From Cristatella mucedo (Eukaryota > Bryozoa > Phylactolaemata > Cristatellidae), in assembly GCA_009760855.2 (NCBI GenBank), contig WPIO01000048.1, positions 2,613,501-2,677,500 of the forward strand: a DNA stretch of 64,000 bases. Direction: 5' to 3'. A program made the position numbers and the translations under genes. Below, piece after piece: positions 11,420 through 49,585 of this stretch; position 1 is the first letter of the stretch, and each line of letters opens with the position of its first letter. The notes under the pieces were generated by a model. That model was not told where the DNA came from, did no database searches, and saw only the letters and a list, made by a program, of their open reading frames with translations.

Positions 11420-13959
11420 GGGACTCTTAAGGGCCGTCGCAATGCAGGAATGCCAGCACTCCGTCGTTCGCGCTGCTGAGCCCCGTTCGTACACGTTTGC
11501 TTTCTCGTCAATAATTTTCAACCGACTTCCAAAAGGCGAAGCTGCTATCGTGTCCCGAGTTGAAGGGGTAGCCTTGGCCTTGGCTATGGGACCCCAGCTG
11601 GCCTTATCATCTATACCACGTGCTCCGGGCTATGAACTCTTACTTGGATACGTGTTTGCATGCGCCATCAGCATATATCGTGCAATATCTGCATACGTGT
11701 ATATAGTCGTAGTCATTCATCATATATGTACATGGGCAGATTTAAAATGCGTATAAATGTGTCTACCTGCCCCCGGTAGTCAAATACACCTAGGCCCCCA
11801 GCAGCTCTGTTTAGTTCCCCTGTTGTTGTTGGTGCATGCGACATTGTTACAAAGAGGTTCGATCAAACGGCCGCTCGTCTTGCCCGAGCTCAGCGGTGTG
11901 GCGAGCGAGCTGCGGAGTGACCTGAGCAAGGTGGGGCTGGGCGGGAAATAGCCTGTGTCCCTACATCTCGGCTACAAATAAACCCGCCTCCTCAATATTA
12001 TATTGGTGAGTGAGCTTACATCAGACCTTGTCTAGAGGTTTTAGTGTTGTCCAGCAGCCAGGAGACGTTTGGGGCTGCCATCACTAGGGGCCTCCAGCTA
12101 CGCGAGCCTCCAGCCGCGTGAGGTCTTAGCGGCTTAGCGCCGTCTACCGCTTAGATCCATATCATTCAAAGAACAGTGCCGTCCGAGTTCGCTTGCGATA
12201 GACCAAGCATCGCTGATATTGAGCTGAGGACCTGATGTCCAATAATATTTGAATAGACGGTACTCATGAGATTATATTAACCCTGCCGCTCCGCCATTCA
12301 ACCAGGGCGCTCTACCTTACTCGCAAGCGACCAAGACCGCATATAGCTATAGGGGTCGACGGTTCAGTGGCGCTGGGCTACACCGATCTTGAATGGGCCA
12401 CTACGCCCATGGGTGCAACGGGAGCGTACGTAACATCTGAGCAAATAAAATTGAGACGAGGCTCCACTCTTGGGTGAGGAGGAACTAGGAGCTCTCCTCT
12501 TACCCGAATAGGAAGGCGATCGGCTGATCTTTGTTGTAAGAAGGACGGAAGCGGGGCCTCTGCCGCTGCATTCCATCGCTGACGTAAACAAGTTGGTGAG
12601 CAGCCTCTGCTATCGGCCTAGGTTTTGTCAGGCCAACAACGGGCGCAAACGTCGCCGACGAACGAGATTTAGCCAAAGTGAAACCACAGCACAACTCGCG
12701 TCGAAGATGCGAAAGCTGGCTCGCTCGGGCAGCTGCTTGCAGCAGGGCTCGATACAATACGCGATACGGCAGGTCGTAGACACGACAGCGAAGAATTGTC
12801 GCGTAAGCGAGTAGTTTGTGAGTGCATATGCGGGCGCGTGTGCCCGCCGAAGCCAGCGTCTCTTGACGGTTCCCGAAGTGAGGAAGACTCTGCTTCGTGT
12901 GCCTGGCCTCGCGGGCGCCAACGCTTGGTGCTGACTGAACGTCCGGCAGTCGAGCTGTGCTGCTCGAATCCACCCGTTGCCTGCTTCGCCTGTTATTGGG
13001 AGCGCAAGTCGAGCCAGCAGTCCTGCTGTCCTCGGATTCTGCCCGAGAACCTGGGCTCCCTGGGACGTGAGACGTTAGGAGCATCGGAAGTCTGGCCCCG
13101 GGAGTCTGGCCGCACGATCTACTTCCGAATCAGCTGAGGTTTGACGGCGGTACTACTCCGACTGTGCCCGATTTTGATGTTCTTATTTTACCCTTCCCCG
13201 TTGGCCGTTAAAGGTCCAACTCAGTTAAAGGTCCATCTCAACCAGTTGCAAGCCGTAAACGAGGCTAGTTGTGCCAGCGCCAGTCAGAAAAGGCTAGTCG
13301 AAATAGTCGTCGTCAAAGAGCGCTCGTGCCGGCAGCGACGTCTGCATGATTGCACATATACACCGATCGTTATTTTGCTGAATTCTCAGACGCACAGCTT
13401 CACGACGGCTCGGCTGATACGACCTGCACTGGAGCCTCCATCTCGTCGCTAAAAAAATTGAACTGGTTTCGCTTCATAAACCTTTCCGGCCAACTGTACG
13501 AGAAAAATAGCGTATCGGCAGCAGCTGACCTACCCTATCCAAGCTATTCAGTGAACCTCCTCGTTTTCTATCGGATAAGCAAACCTGCTGGAAAGACGAG
13601 GTGCTGCGCTCAGTGCTGAAGCTCGAAGGCCTGGCACCTCGGACAGACGCACGGTCGCGCTTAGGCTGCAGCACAGCGCTTGGATTTCCGATGCCAATTA
13701 CTTGTCCCTCGTCTCTCTAAGATGCGGCTGACAGCAGCAAGATTTAGAAACTGTGGCAGCCCTGATCAGTCCCCGGCCCGTTGTCCATGCCTCTCCTACG
13801 GAATGCGTAGATTTGCACCTCTGACAGTTGCATTGTCGCTGCCGCTGTTCATTTCGCATTGCAGCTTGGCACTAAGATATGTGAAATAAGTGGGTGTTTT
13901 CCGGCGACACGTCTGGTGTCGTGAGTGAGTATGCAGCACTTCCCGATCAGGCTAGGCAT

Positions 13960-14108
13960 TGTATCCCAGCTCTTTCGACACAAGTCGTTTCGCTGCGCCT
14001 CTTAACTAACCTCAAATCTTTTGGCGACTGTTCAGTTTGTATGCTCCCAAAGCTGAGGAAAAAACCCACCTGTTCCGCACGGCATTTGCGCATTCTATGG
14101 ATCCAGCC
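13960..14108 (+). mobile_element. LINE-A C-terminal scrap
   Basis: Forward frame with LTNLKSFGDCSVCMLPKL and then KKPTCSARHL corresponds to the family segment LKSFGDxAFSSHAPKxWxSL...THLFRTAF seen at 19560-19690. Only about 150 bp is recognisable. Confidence 0.55.
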
Positions 14109-15391
14109 ACGGTGACGTAATCACAAACCAATAGACATGCTTCTTCTCCACCATGAATACGTCCTTTCCATCATAAGTGCCTAGAAAGGTTCAGTTACGG
14201 CACAGTAAAAATGTCATTAATCTTCATCTCGCTAAAAAGAAAATGGTGGCTAACTCGGAATAGCTCTGCTCCCCGAAGGTTAAAGGCTAAAAACATCGTC
14301 ATAGCCACTGAGGCCGTAAGCCCTGCACACCGAACGCCCAGAACCTCTTTAGACTCGTCTAGGGAGAATTTGTATCCCAAACGTACAATCGAGATAAACG
14401 TTTGTTTAATCCCACATATAAATGCTCACCTGCTGCCCGTTTCACCGTCGAAATAAGAAGTAAAGTTGCATCCTATGGAGAAACTCCTGTATAGCAACTG
14501 TTTTATGTGGAAAACTTGGATTGATACATGTTTACTATTGTTATTAAGCAATACACTCACCTTATCTCTTTCTCAGAAAACCAACTATTCTGACTATATA
14601 TCGTTTCACGACTTGGAAGAGTAAGACTGACTGTAAGTAATGCTGGATGCAAGCTCGAGTGCAACTTCCGTAGAGCGCTCGTGCTGCGAGTGTTTCTATT
14701 ATCCGCTCTTGCACAACCTATCGCCTAATAAACAGTACTAATGCAAACTTTCAGGGAACAGTGCATCCAGGGGACGGCCTACGTATCTGCCGGTTATGGA
14801 TAACCGGAGCTGGGAATAAATCGCTGCAAAACAACTGCTGCATAATAAGTATGGTTGGGGGCCGACTGGTGCACCTGGCAGCACACCTGCAAACCGCTCG
14901 CAGCTCAAGTAGCTGCTGGCTTTTTTCAGCGGAAACATAAAGCAAAATAAATTGCCTGGATTTCGGCATTCCTTCCAGAGCCTCACTAAGTCGAGCCCAG
15001 ACTCCATGTGTAGCCATTTTTGAAACTGGTGTATGTGTGTTGGTAAGAGATCGTATCAGACTTTGTAAAACTCCCCGAAGAGTGTCTACTAGACGGTTCC
15101 TAAACCCTAAACCGAGCAGGCTAAAGATGACAAATGATGGCCAACTACAACTCGCTCCACAGACCCAGACCGAGTATCTCGTCTTGGTCTACACTAATCA
15201 CAGCCATTGCAATTGCTGCTCAATTTCTGCTGGGGCTCAATTTTAAATGGGGCTGTAAATGACAGTCTGCCGATCCAAACTGGTTCTCCACCGACTGGCA
15301 ACGCAATGCTTTCACCTAGCTTTCGGAATTAATTTTCGTAGTGTTAGTCTGGTACAGCCGTACTCACCACAATAGTTTCTCAATTCAGAAT

Positions 15392-15560
15392 ACAGTCGAC
15401 CCTTATAAGAATACGCTTGGGCCGGCAAATGGCCACTCTTGTAAGCCAAGTTTTCCCATATTCGGAGTGAGACTATAGTTAGAGTAAATCTGGGACGCTC
15501 TTCTTATAAGCAGAGTATTCCTACGTCGGATATTTGTATATGCGGAGTCTATTGGAATAC
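15392..15560. mobile_element. Possible pogo-like DNA transposon fragment
   Basis: ACAGTCGACCCTTATAAGAA resembles the terminal inverted repeats of pogo/Tigger-type elements (CAGTCGACTC...TATAA). A partly related TTCTTATAAGCAGAGTATTC lies inside. I could not find a matching inverted end, so this is a weak call. Confidence 0.3.
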
Positions 15561-16662
15561 CAGTAAATAGCGCTAAACCTTCGCGGCTGCAAGGATCGCT
15601 CGAACCCCACCACACCAGCTGGGACCAACAGCAATATATATTCGGCTGGTGTCAAGCATGGCGGTAGAGCTAGCACTCCAGGGATAAAACTGTATGCACT
15701 TGCGCCCCTTCCGCGATTACATTTAGCCCCGTCACAAGATCCTGCCTAGACGTTAGTCTACGGCTGTACAGTTGATCAGACGCGAATCATGAAAAGCTCA
15801 ATACCAGCAGTACAAACTTTGCGATAAGACCAAGATTGGCAGCATAGTATGCAACTCTGTAATGCTCGGCCGCAATCGACCGCAAAGTCGAGCCGGGCAC
15901 GCTCGGGCACACGAGCACACGCAATAAATCTTACTACCAGAGGTCCACAGAGAACAGCCGTGACTACTCGCAGAGCAGATGCTGCAACTTAAGCCAGCAG
16001 TTTACGACGGACAGAAAGGAAAAAAGAAACGCTGCTGCCGCAGCAGCAGCAGCCATGGGGCCGGTGACGCACTCAGCTGGCAGCCCAAGCTAATGGTGAC
16101 CTGTAAAAGCGATCTCGGAGTGAGCCGTACAGAGCGATTAGCACCCGCTGCTGCTGCTGCTGTTTCGCGCCAAGCAGCCATCAGCACGAGAGGCAGAGTT
16201 CAGTGTCCTGAACGACAACTGCTTCTCCTGGCATCCAACATTCCATCGGGCGACTCGGGGGTGAAACACGAGAAAACCGAGAGAAATCTAGGGCCACCAC
16301 ACGGTTACTAAAATAAGATGACTGAACCCGTGGTTCAGGATTGAAAAAAAACAGGCGAACAACACGAGCCGAGGTGAACTTTCCCGACACCTCGGCATCA
16401 CGTGCCAAGCCCTCCTCCTCCGCCGGGGCGGGCGCGGTTTCGATCCGTGGGAGCGGCTGGGCCAGGCAGCACGAGAGACGTCCGACGACGGATGCTACAC
16501 GTCAAGCGCTGACAGGGAAACCTGCATGTGTCGGGGGCGGCAAGAGGATGCACCGCTGCCGTCGGCCGGCAAGGGTGCCGTCGCCGCCAGCGACGGCTTC
16601 CTGAGCGCCGCCGTCAGCCCCGCAGCTGAGGGCCGCACGGGGCCGGGTCGCCACCGGCGCTG

Positions 16663-44678
<28,016 letters not shown>

Positions 44679-44930
44679 GTTCGGACTCCCCAGATGTTTA
44701 TTTCCGGAGCAGCGAGGTCACCGCCGCCTGGCGGGCGGGGCACGGGGCCGTGGGGGCCATACCCGGATCCGCCGCCGCGCCCGGGGCGGGGGTTGTGACC
44801 GTTTTGAAAGTCTACCGCACGTTGCTCGTTTACCGGTCGTTGTGATGACAATTCACTGGTAACAGTGCGCTGCTGACGACTGGGGCCCTCATAACTTTCG
44901 CGACTCCATGCGTCAGCTGACAAGACTAGG
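44679..44930 (-). promoter_or_regulatory. Likely 5' UTR/promoter region of PKA-RI (CpG-rich)
   Basis: The 250 bp upstream of the ATG is strongly GC- and CpG-rich (44715-44800: GGC/CCG runs), as is the start of intron 1. No TATA box is visible in the expected range. A CpG-rich, TATA-less promoter is usual for housekeeping kinase subunits; the transcription start cannot be placed, and a further 5' non-coding exon is possible. Confidence 0.5.
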
Positions 44931-44939
44931 GAATCATTC

Positions 44940-44996
44940 GGTCATGCTTTCTGTACAGCATATGTAAAGTGCCAAGAAAGAGATTCAGCTCTCTCA
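44940..44996 (+). mobile_element. LINE-A 3' terminus scrap
   Basis: CAGCATATGTAAAGTGCCAA, GAAAGAGATTCAGCTCTCTC is the forward LINE-A 3' end without its ATT tail. It lies close upstream of PKA-RI. Confidence 0.6.
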
Positions 44997-45284
44997 TTAT
45001 ATTAAGGAGATGGGTAGCCGGACCATAAAATAAAAATAAAACAGCTGAATGCGTTGACTGTAGACCGTTGGCGGCTACACAGCGGAAACCGTGGACGCGG
45101 GGATGGGGGGGCTGTTCGCCTATAGGTCGCTTCGCCTAGTTGCGGCGGTGGACCCAGCAACCTCTCTCGAATCCTTCGCGTGGATTCGGTTTGCAGGCAG
45201 ATAGCAATGACGTTTAGCTCAAAATAATATAATGACTTAACAGCGATTCTTCTTAAATCGACTACGCCTTAATTCCCTCGCTTA

Positions 45285-45525
45285 ATAATAATAGTAATAA
45301 TAATAATAATAATCCATTTGATATAGCCCCTCAGCGAACTCAATCTCTTTCTAGGCGCTTTACATTTGCTGCAAAGGAAACACGATCGAATGGTGAGTGG
45401 TAGGTATCATGATTGGTAAACAACTTGAATAACATAGTTAGGGGTGACATGCACAGGGTCAGCATGCAAGTGTGGTTAGTGGCAGCATTCAGTGTCAGCA
45501 CGCATAAGCACATAAAGGACCAATA
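45285..45525 (-). mobile_element. LINE-A 3' end, 5'-truncated
   Basis: (AAT)n at 45284-45313, then TAGCCCCTCAGCGAACTCAA, CTCTTTCTAGGCGCTTTACA and 3' UTR to the AAGCACATAAAGGACCAATA junction. It is immediately followed by a second copy in the same orientation. Confidence 0.85.
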
Positions 45526-46316
45526 ATAATAATAATAACAATAATTCACTTCATAAAGCGCCCTCAGAGAACTTTATGCCGAGCTGGTTTGGTCCACCGG
45601 TTAAGGTGCTCGCCCCGACCAAGGTCTGACTGAGGTCGTGGGCTCGAGCCTCGAAGCATATGTGAAGGCCTGAATAGAGAGTTCTCTTGGGGCGCTATAT
45701 AAATAAATTACATTTTAATTATATTTTATCTCTTTCTAGGCGCTTTACATTTGCTGCAAAGGGAAATGCGATTTAATAGTGAGTAATATCATGCTTGATA
45801 AACAAACATCAAGAATAACATGGTTAGGGGTGACATGAACAAGGTCAGCATGCAAATGTGGTTAGTGGCACCATGCACAGTGTCAGCACGCATAAGCACA
45901 TCAAGGACGAATCACAGGGATCCACTAAATGCTGTCCTAAATAGGTGTATTTTAAGTTCTTTTTAAATGTGATCAAGTCAGGGGATGTTCTGACGCATGT
46001 CGGGAGGGATTTCCAGGCTTTGGGAGCATACGAACTAAATGCACGGTCTCCAAAGGATTTGAGGTTTGTACGGGGTATTGGTAGACTTTTGGATTCCGAA
46101 AAGCGGGTGATACGATGCTTGGTCTGGTGGGGAGTAGATCTGAGAGATAGGCTGGAGCCACAGAATGAAGTGACCTACAAGTAAGCGACAAAACCTCGAA
46201 GTTGATGCGTTGCTTGAGTGGGAGCCAGTCCAGGTCGGCGAGAAGTGGTGTGATGTGGCAACTACGACGCTCACAACAGACAAGCCTAGCTGCAGAGCTA
46301 TCCACCAGCTGTAATC
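45525..46316 (-). mobile_element. LINE-A 3' part, split by a SINE1
   Basis: (AAT)n at 45523-45545, GCGCCCTCAGAGAACTTTAT, then the SINE1 (45578-45724), then CTCTTTCTAGGCGCTTTACA, the 3' UTR and the C-terminal coding region. The reverse frame shows SSAARLVCCERRSCHITPLL, ADLDWLPLKQRINFEVLSLT and CRSLHSVAPAYLSDLL. This is the best-preserved C-terminal region of the family in this window. Confidence 0.87.
45578..45724 (+). mobile_element. SINE1 inserted in a LINE-A 3' end, with TTTAT target-site repeats
   Basis: GCCGAGCTGGTTTGGTCCAC and GGTTAAGGTGCTCG (tRNA A-box-like), GAGGTCGTGGGCTCGAGCCT (B-box-like), then the tail GAGTTCTCTTGGGGCGCTAT and ATAAATAAATTA. TTTAT occurs at 45573-45577 and 45725-45729, flanking the insertion, and LINE-A is continuous across it. 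Confidence 0.85.
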
Positions 46317-46432
46317 GCGTGCTTCCTCTTTATTTTTTTTACTTGCCCCCAGGCTCTCGCTCCCGCTCCCTCTCTATCAATGACACTCATTCTCATCCTC
46401 CCAATCACTGACATTAATTAAATTTAATTTCA

Positions 46433-46820
46433 GTAAAATTCACCTCTCTTAAAAGTATTTTGCCGCACTCCAACGTTGGTCCGTCTGTACTGCGGCAGCT
46501 TGTACGCGCTACCTCCCGAGCTTGATGCAGCCGCAAAATCCAATTTCTGCTGATTTAATCTCCGTAAAATTCACCTCTCTTAAAAGTACTTTGCCGCACT
46601 CCAACGTTGGTCCGTCAGTACTGCGGCAGCTTGTACGTGGTACCTTGCAAGTTTTATGCAGCCGCAAAATCTGATTTCTGCTGATTTAATTTCCGTAAAA
46701 TTCTCCTCTCTTAAAAGGATTTTGTCGCACTTCGACGTTGGTCCGTCTGTACTGCGGCAGCTTGTACGCGCTACCTCCCGAACTTGATGCAGCCGCAAAA
46801 TCTGATTTCTGCTGTGCGTA
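46433..46820. repeat. 131-bp tandem repeat, three copies
   Basis: Units start at GTAAAATTCACCTCTCTTAA-type boxes at 46433, 46564 and 46695, so the period is 131 bp. Each holds GCCGCACTCCAACGTTGGTC, ACTGCGGCAGCTTGTACG and CTTGATGCAGCCGCAAAATC (with variants). The third copy ends near 46820. No tRNA-like, RT or coding signature was recognised. Confidence 0.93.
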
Positions 46821-46887
46821 CATTATGCACGTATGTACTTCACATCTCCTTTTTAATATGTGACTTCGTAAAGCCTTGTGCAAATCA

Positions 46888-46967
46888 AAAGTGCCTAGAA
46901 AGAGATTGAGTTCTGTGAGGGCGCGATATCAAATCTAGATATAAAATGTTTTATTATTATTATACAC
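46888..46967 (+). mobile_element. LINE-A 3' terminus with (ATT)n tail
   Basis: AAAGTGCCTAGAAAGAGATT, GAGTTCTGTGAGGGCGCGAT and ATT repeats at 46951-46962. Confidence 0.8.
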
Positions 46968-47224
46968 TCATAATGCTGTAGATTTTTCTCCAGCGAAATC
47001 ACAGTCAAAGTGGCTTTCAGTGCGAAATATGTACCCAACAGCCTTCACCGTGCTTGATAAAGAAAAAAGCGCTGAATCTAGACAGTTAAGTAATCTGCAG
47101 CATAGAAGTTGCAGTAAGGAATGGCGGAAAGAAATCCGAATGTTTTCGCCGGAAGTAAAGATAGCATTATTTCCCGATAATTGTGGAACTGCGCTACTCA
47201 TCCGTAAATAACTGGACACAATTT

Positions 47225-47290
47225 AGCCTAGGTCTGTCCCTAGCACCCTCGGAGAACTAAATCTTTTTTGTACGCACTTTCAATACGCAG
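47225..47290 (-). mobile_element. LINE-A 3' terminus scrap
   Basis: CCTAGCACCCTCGGAGAACT, AAATCTTTTTTGTACGCACT is a reversed, diverged family 3' end. Confidence 0.5.
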
Positions 47291-48770
47291 CAAGATTGGG
47301 AAGAGCCATACCTGGATTTTTCAGCAGCAACCAATCATGGAAAGGTTAAAGATGGGTACGCCACTCAAACGGGTGGGTGTGGGGTGGAGGTCAACCTACA
47401 CCCAGTCACGCCGGTGTGCCAAAGAGGCAGCTTCGAATGACCTCCGCTTACAGCTGCGAAATCGTCGTTACATTTTTTTCGCGTATCAGCGGCGGCCTGG
47501 TTGCTAAAACTCTGCAAGCTCTTTTCGCACTTTCTCAGTTGCTTATTCCATCGATACCTCGCGACGGACGGCGTCGGTGTGCGCACGTCCCGAGCGCTTG
47601 TACACACACACATACCCACTTCACGTACCGCACATTTGCTTCGGTCCAGTCAATTAGCGGCCCGCCACTCTTCGGCTGCGAGAATGAATTAAAAAGACGA
47701 ACTTCATGCTGCCTCTGCCATTCCCATGCTACCAGCGTTACTACCGGCACCGGTAGCATTGAACAATTAGGCGCGAGTCTCTTTTCAGACAGCACTGCAA
47801 AACCGACCAACCGTGCCTAGTCGCTAATGTCGGTTGAAGTTATTGTTGTTATATTATTATTATTAAGTTCCAATATTGCAAATTCTATGAGAAATGTTCC
47901 GGTATAATTAGCATATACCCGTCTCTTGCTAGTGAATGGAGACGGCTCAAGTCTTCACTATTATGGCTACACATCCATCGAGCTTGGCCAAAATATGCGA
48001 AAGCCAACGAACGAATAAATTTCCGGAAAGATTGGCGGTAGACGATCCAGCGATAAAACCCGGTCCCTATTTTGGGCAGGGGCTAAACCGCGACAAACCG
48101 AGGCACGGCACAAGGTCAGGGCCTCAACTTTTTTAAATCAGCTCGAAGAGGTATTTCAGCCCACCAGAAATTGTATTTTAGCTCAGACTGATATTTTTAC
48201 TATTCAATAAATGCGTAGTTATACGCACGAAACTTTTTTGTGAACCGGAAGTTATGTTCCAAAGTCGCGAAAGCCTCTGTCTCAACCTTGTAAAAAAAAA
48301 AAAAGTTTGCTCGCCCATTCTGAGAGTTTAAACCCGCAGGTCTAAAGCTCGCCGATACTCTGATCCCTTTAAGCAGCGTAAAAAATACCTATCCAGTAAT
48401 ACCATAGCATACATCGTCCGCTTAAAGAAAGGGTAACCTTCCCTGGAAACCAATGCTGAACTAAAATGCGCGAGTTCCTCCCCCCTTTCGTGGCGACTTT
48501 TCTAGCACCGTCTGAGTAGGTTTTGCTCCACCATTGAAGAAAAAACTTGAGCGGGGGAGCCAAAGGCAAGCCTTCCGACGAACCATAGCAATCGCTCTCT
48601 TAAAGTACGGCGGCCTGTCTACGAAAGGATCGCAGCCACCCGGGAGCGGGCTATCTGGCTTCAACGTGGCCTCTAATGAGGCTCTCGCGGTGGCGAGCGA
48701 AGGGCGGCTAACTACCAGCTCCCTCCACTTCCGCCTTGCCAGAGCCGGGATACGGACATTTCACCCCCGA
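47291..48770. other. No gene recognised
   Basis: Forward and reverse frames (for example 47377-47820 and 48534-48824) have no recognisable family. The right part (48640-48770) leads into the foldback element described next. Confidence 0.5.
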
Positions 48771-49310
48771 GCTTTCCCCGGACATTTCCCCTGGGGCAGG
48801 ACATACCCGCGGTATAGGTTTTAGCGTTTGGGGCTTAGGGTGAAGGGTTGAGCGTTGAGGGTTTGGCGTTTAGCGTTTAGCGTTTAGGATAAAGGGCTTA
48901 GGATTTAGGGTTTAGCGTTTAAGGTTTAGGGTTAAGGGTATAGGGTTTAGCGTTTAGTGTTTAGCGTTTAGCGTTTAGGGTTTAGCGCTTAGCGTTTACA
49001 GTGATTGTTTGCACCTTTATATTGCTCTTTTTTGTGATTGATCTGATTGGCCGACCATCATTTAGTAGCTCATTGAGCAAAACATCAAAGTACAGTATTT
49101 GTGGTTAGACTACTCAAATGGACTGTGTAGTGCAAGGCCAGCCAGTGAATATGTCATACGGAACTAACAAAACATACTGATTTGATTTTATTTCAATAGA
49201 GCGCGAACTTCATTTGACCATATATGTCTGTATATCTGTATATTTAGTTATACATTTATCAACATAGGGGGAAATGTCCTACCCCGGCGGGGAATGTCCG
49301 GGGGAAACGT
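48771..49310. mobile_element. Foldback/MITE-like element with telomere-like interior
   Basis: The left arm GCTTTCCCCGGACATTTCCC... (48771-48808) is the imperfect reverse complement of 49267-49309 (GGGGGAAATGTCCTACCCCG...). Both ends also carry extra GGACATTTCxCCCC-type half-repeats outside the arms. The interior holds TTTAGGG/TTTAGCG heptamers (48813-49000) and then AT-rich sequence. There is no transposase frame. It is called an inverted-repeat element; the class is unknown. Confidence 0.6.
48813..49000 (+). repeat. Degenerate telomere-like heptamer repeat (TTTAGGG/TTTAGCG)
   Basis: About 20 units of GTTTAGC or GGTTTAG type with single-base variants. It resembles the plant-type TTTAGGG or the animal TTAGGG motif but is interstitial and degenerate. 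Confidence 0.85.
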
Positions 49311-49426
49311 CCTAGGGCCCACCAGGGGGAAATATCCTGGGGGGGGAATGGCCTACAACCCCAGAGACAACGAGGGCTCTAGCCTTCCTAGCCCGTCATT
49401 CCCTGGCCACGCCCGTGCCGCGCCTC

Positions 49427-49585
49427 AGCCGGTTTGGCCCAGTGGTTAAGGTGCTCACCTCGACCAAGGTCGAGGTGAATGTATTAGATGGCCGAGATCG
49501 TGGGCTCGAGCCTTGTGGCATGTGCGAAGCACCTAAATAGAGATAAATTTCTCTTAGAGCAATGTACAAATGACTTATATTTCAC
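49427..49585 (+). mobile_element. SINE1 copy with 16-bp internal variation
   Basis: AGCCGGTTTGGCCCAGTGGT, TAAGGTGCTCACCTCGACCA (A-box-like TGGCCCAGTGG), then GAGATCGTGGGCTCGAGCCT (B-box), then AAGCACCTAAATAGAGATAA and ATTTCTCTTAGAGCAATGTA. An extra GGTCGAGGTGAATGTATTAG-type segment lies between the boxes. Confidence 0.83.
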
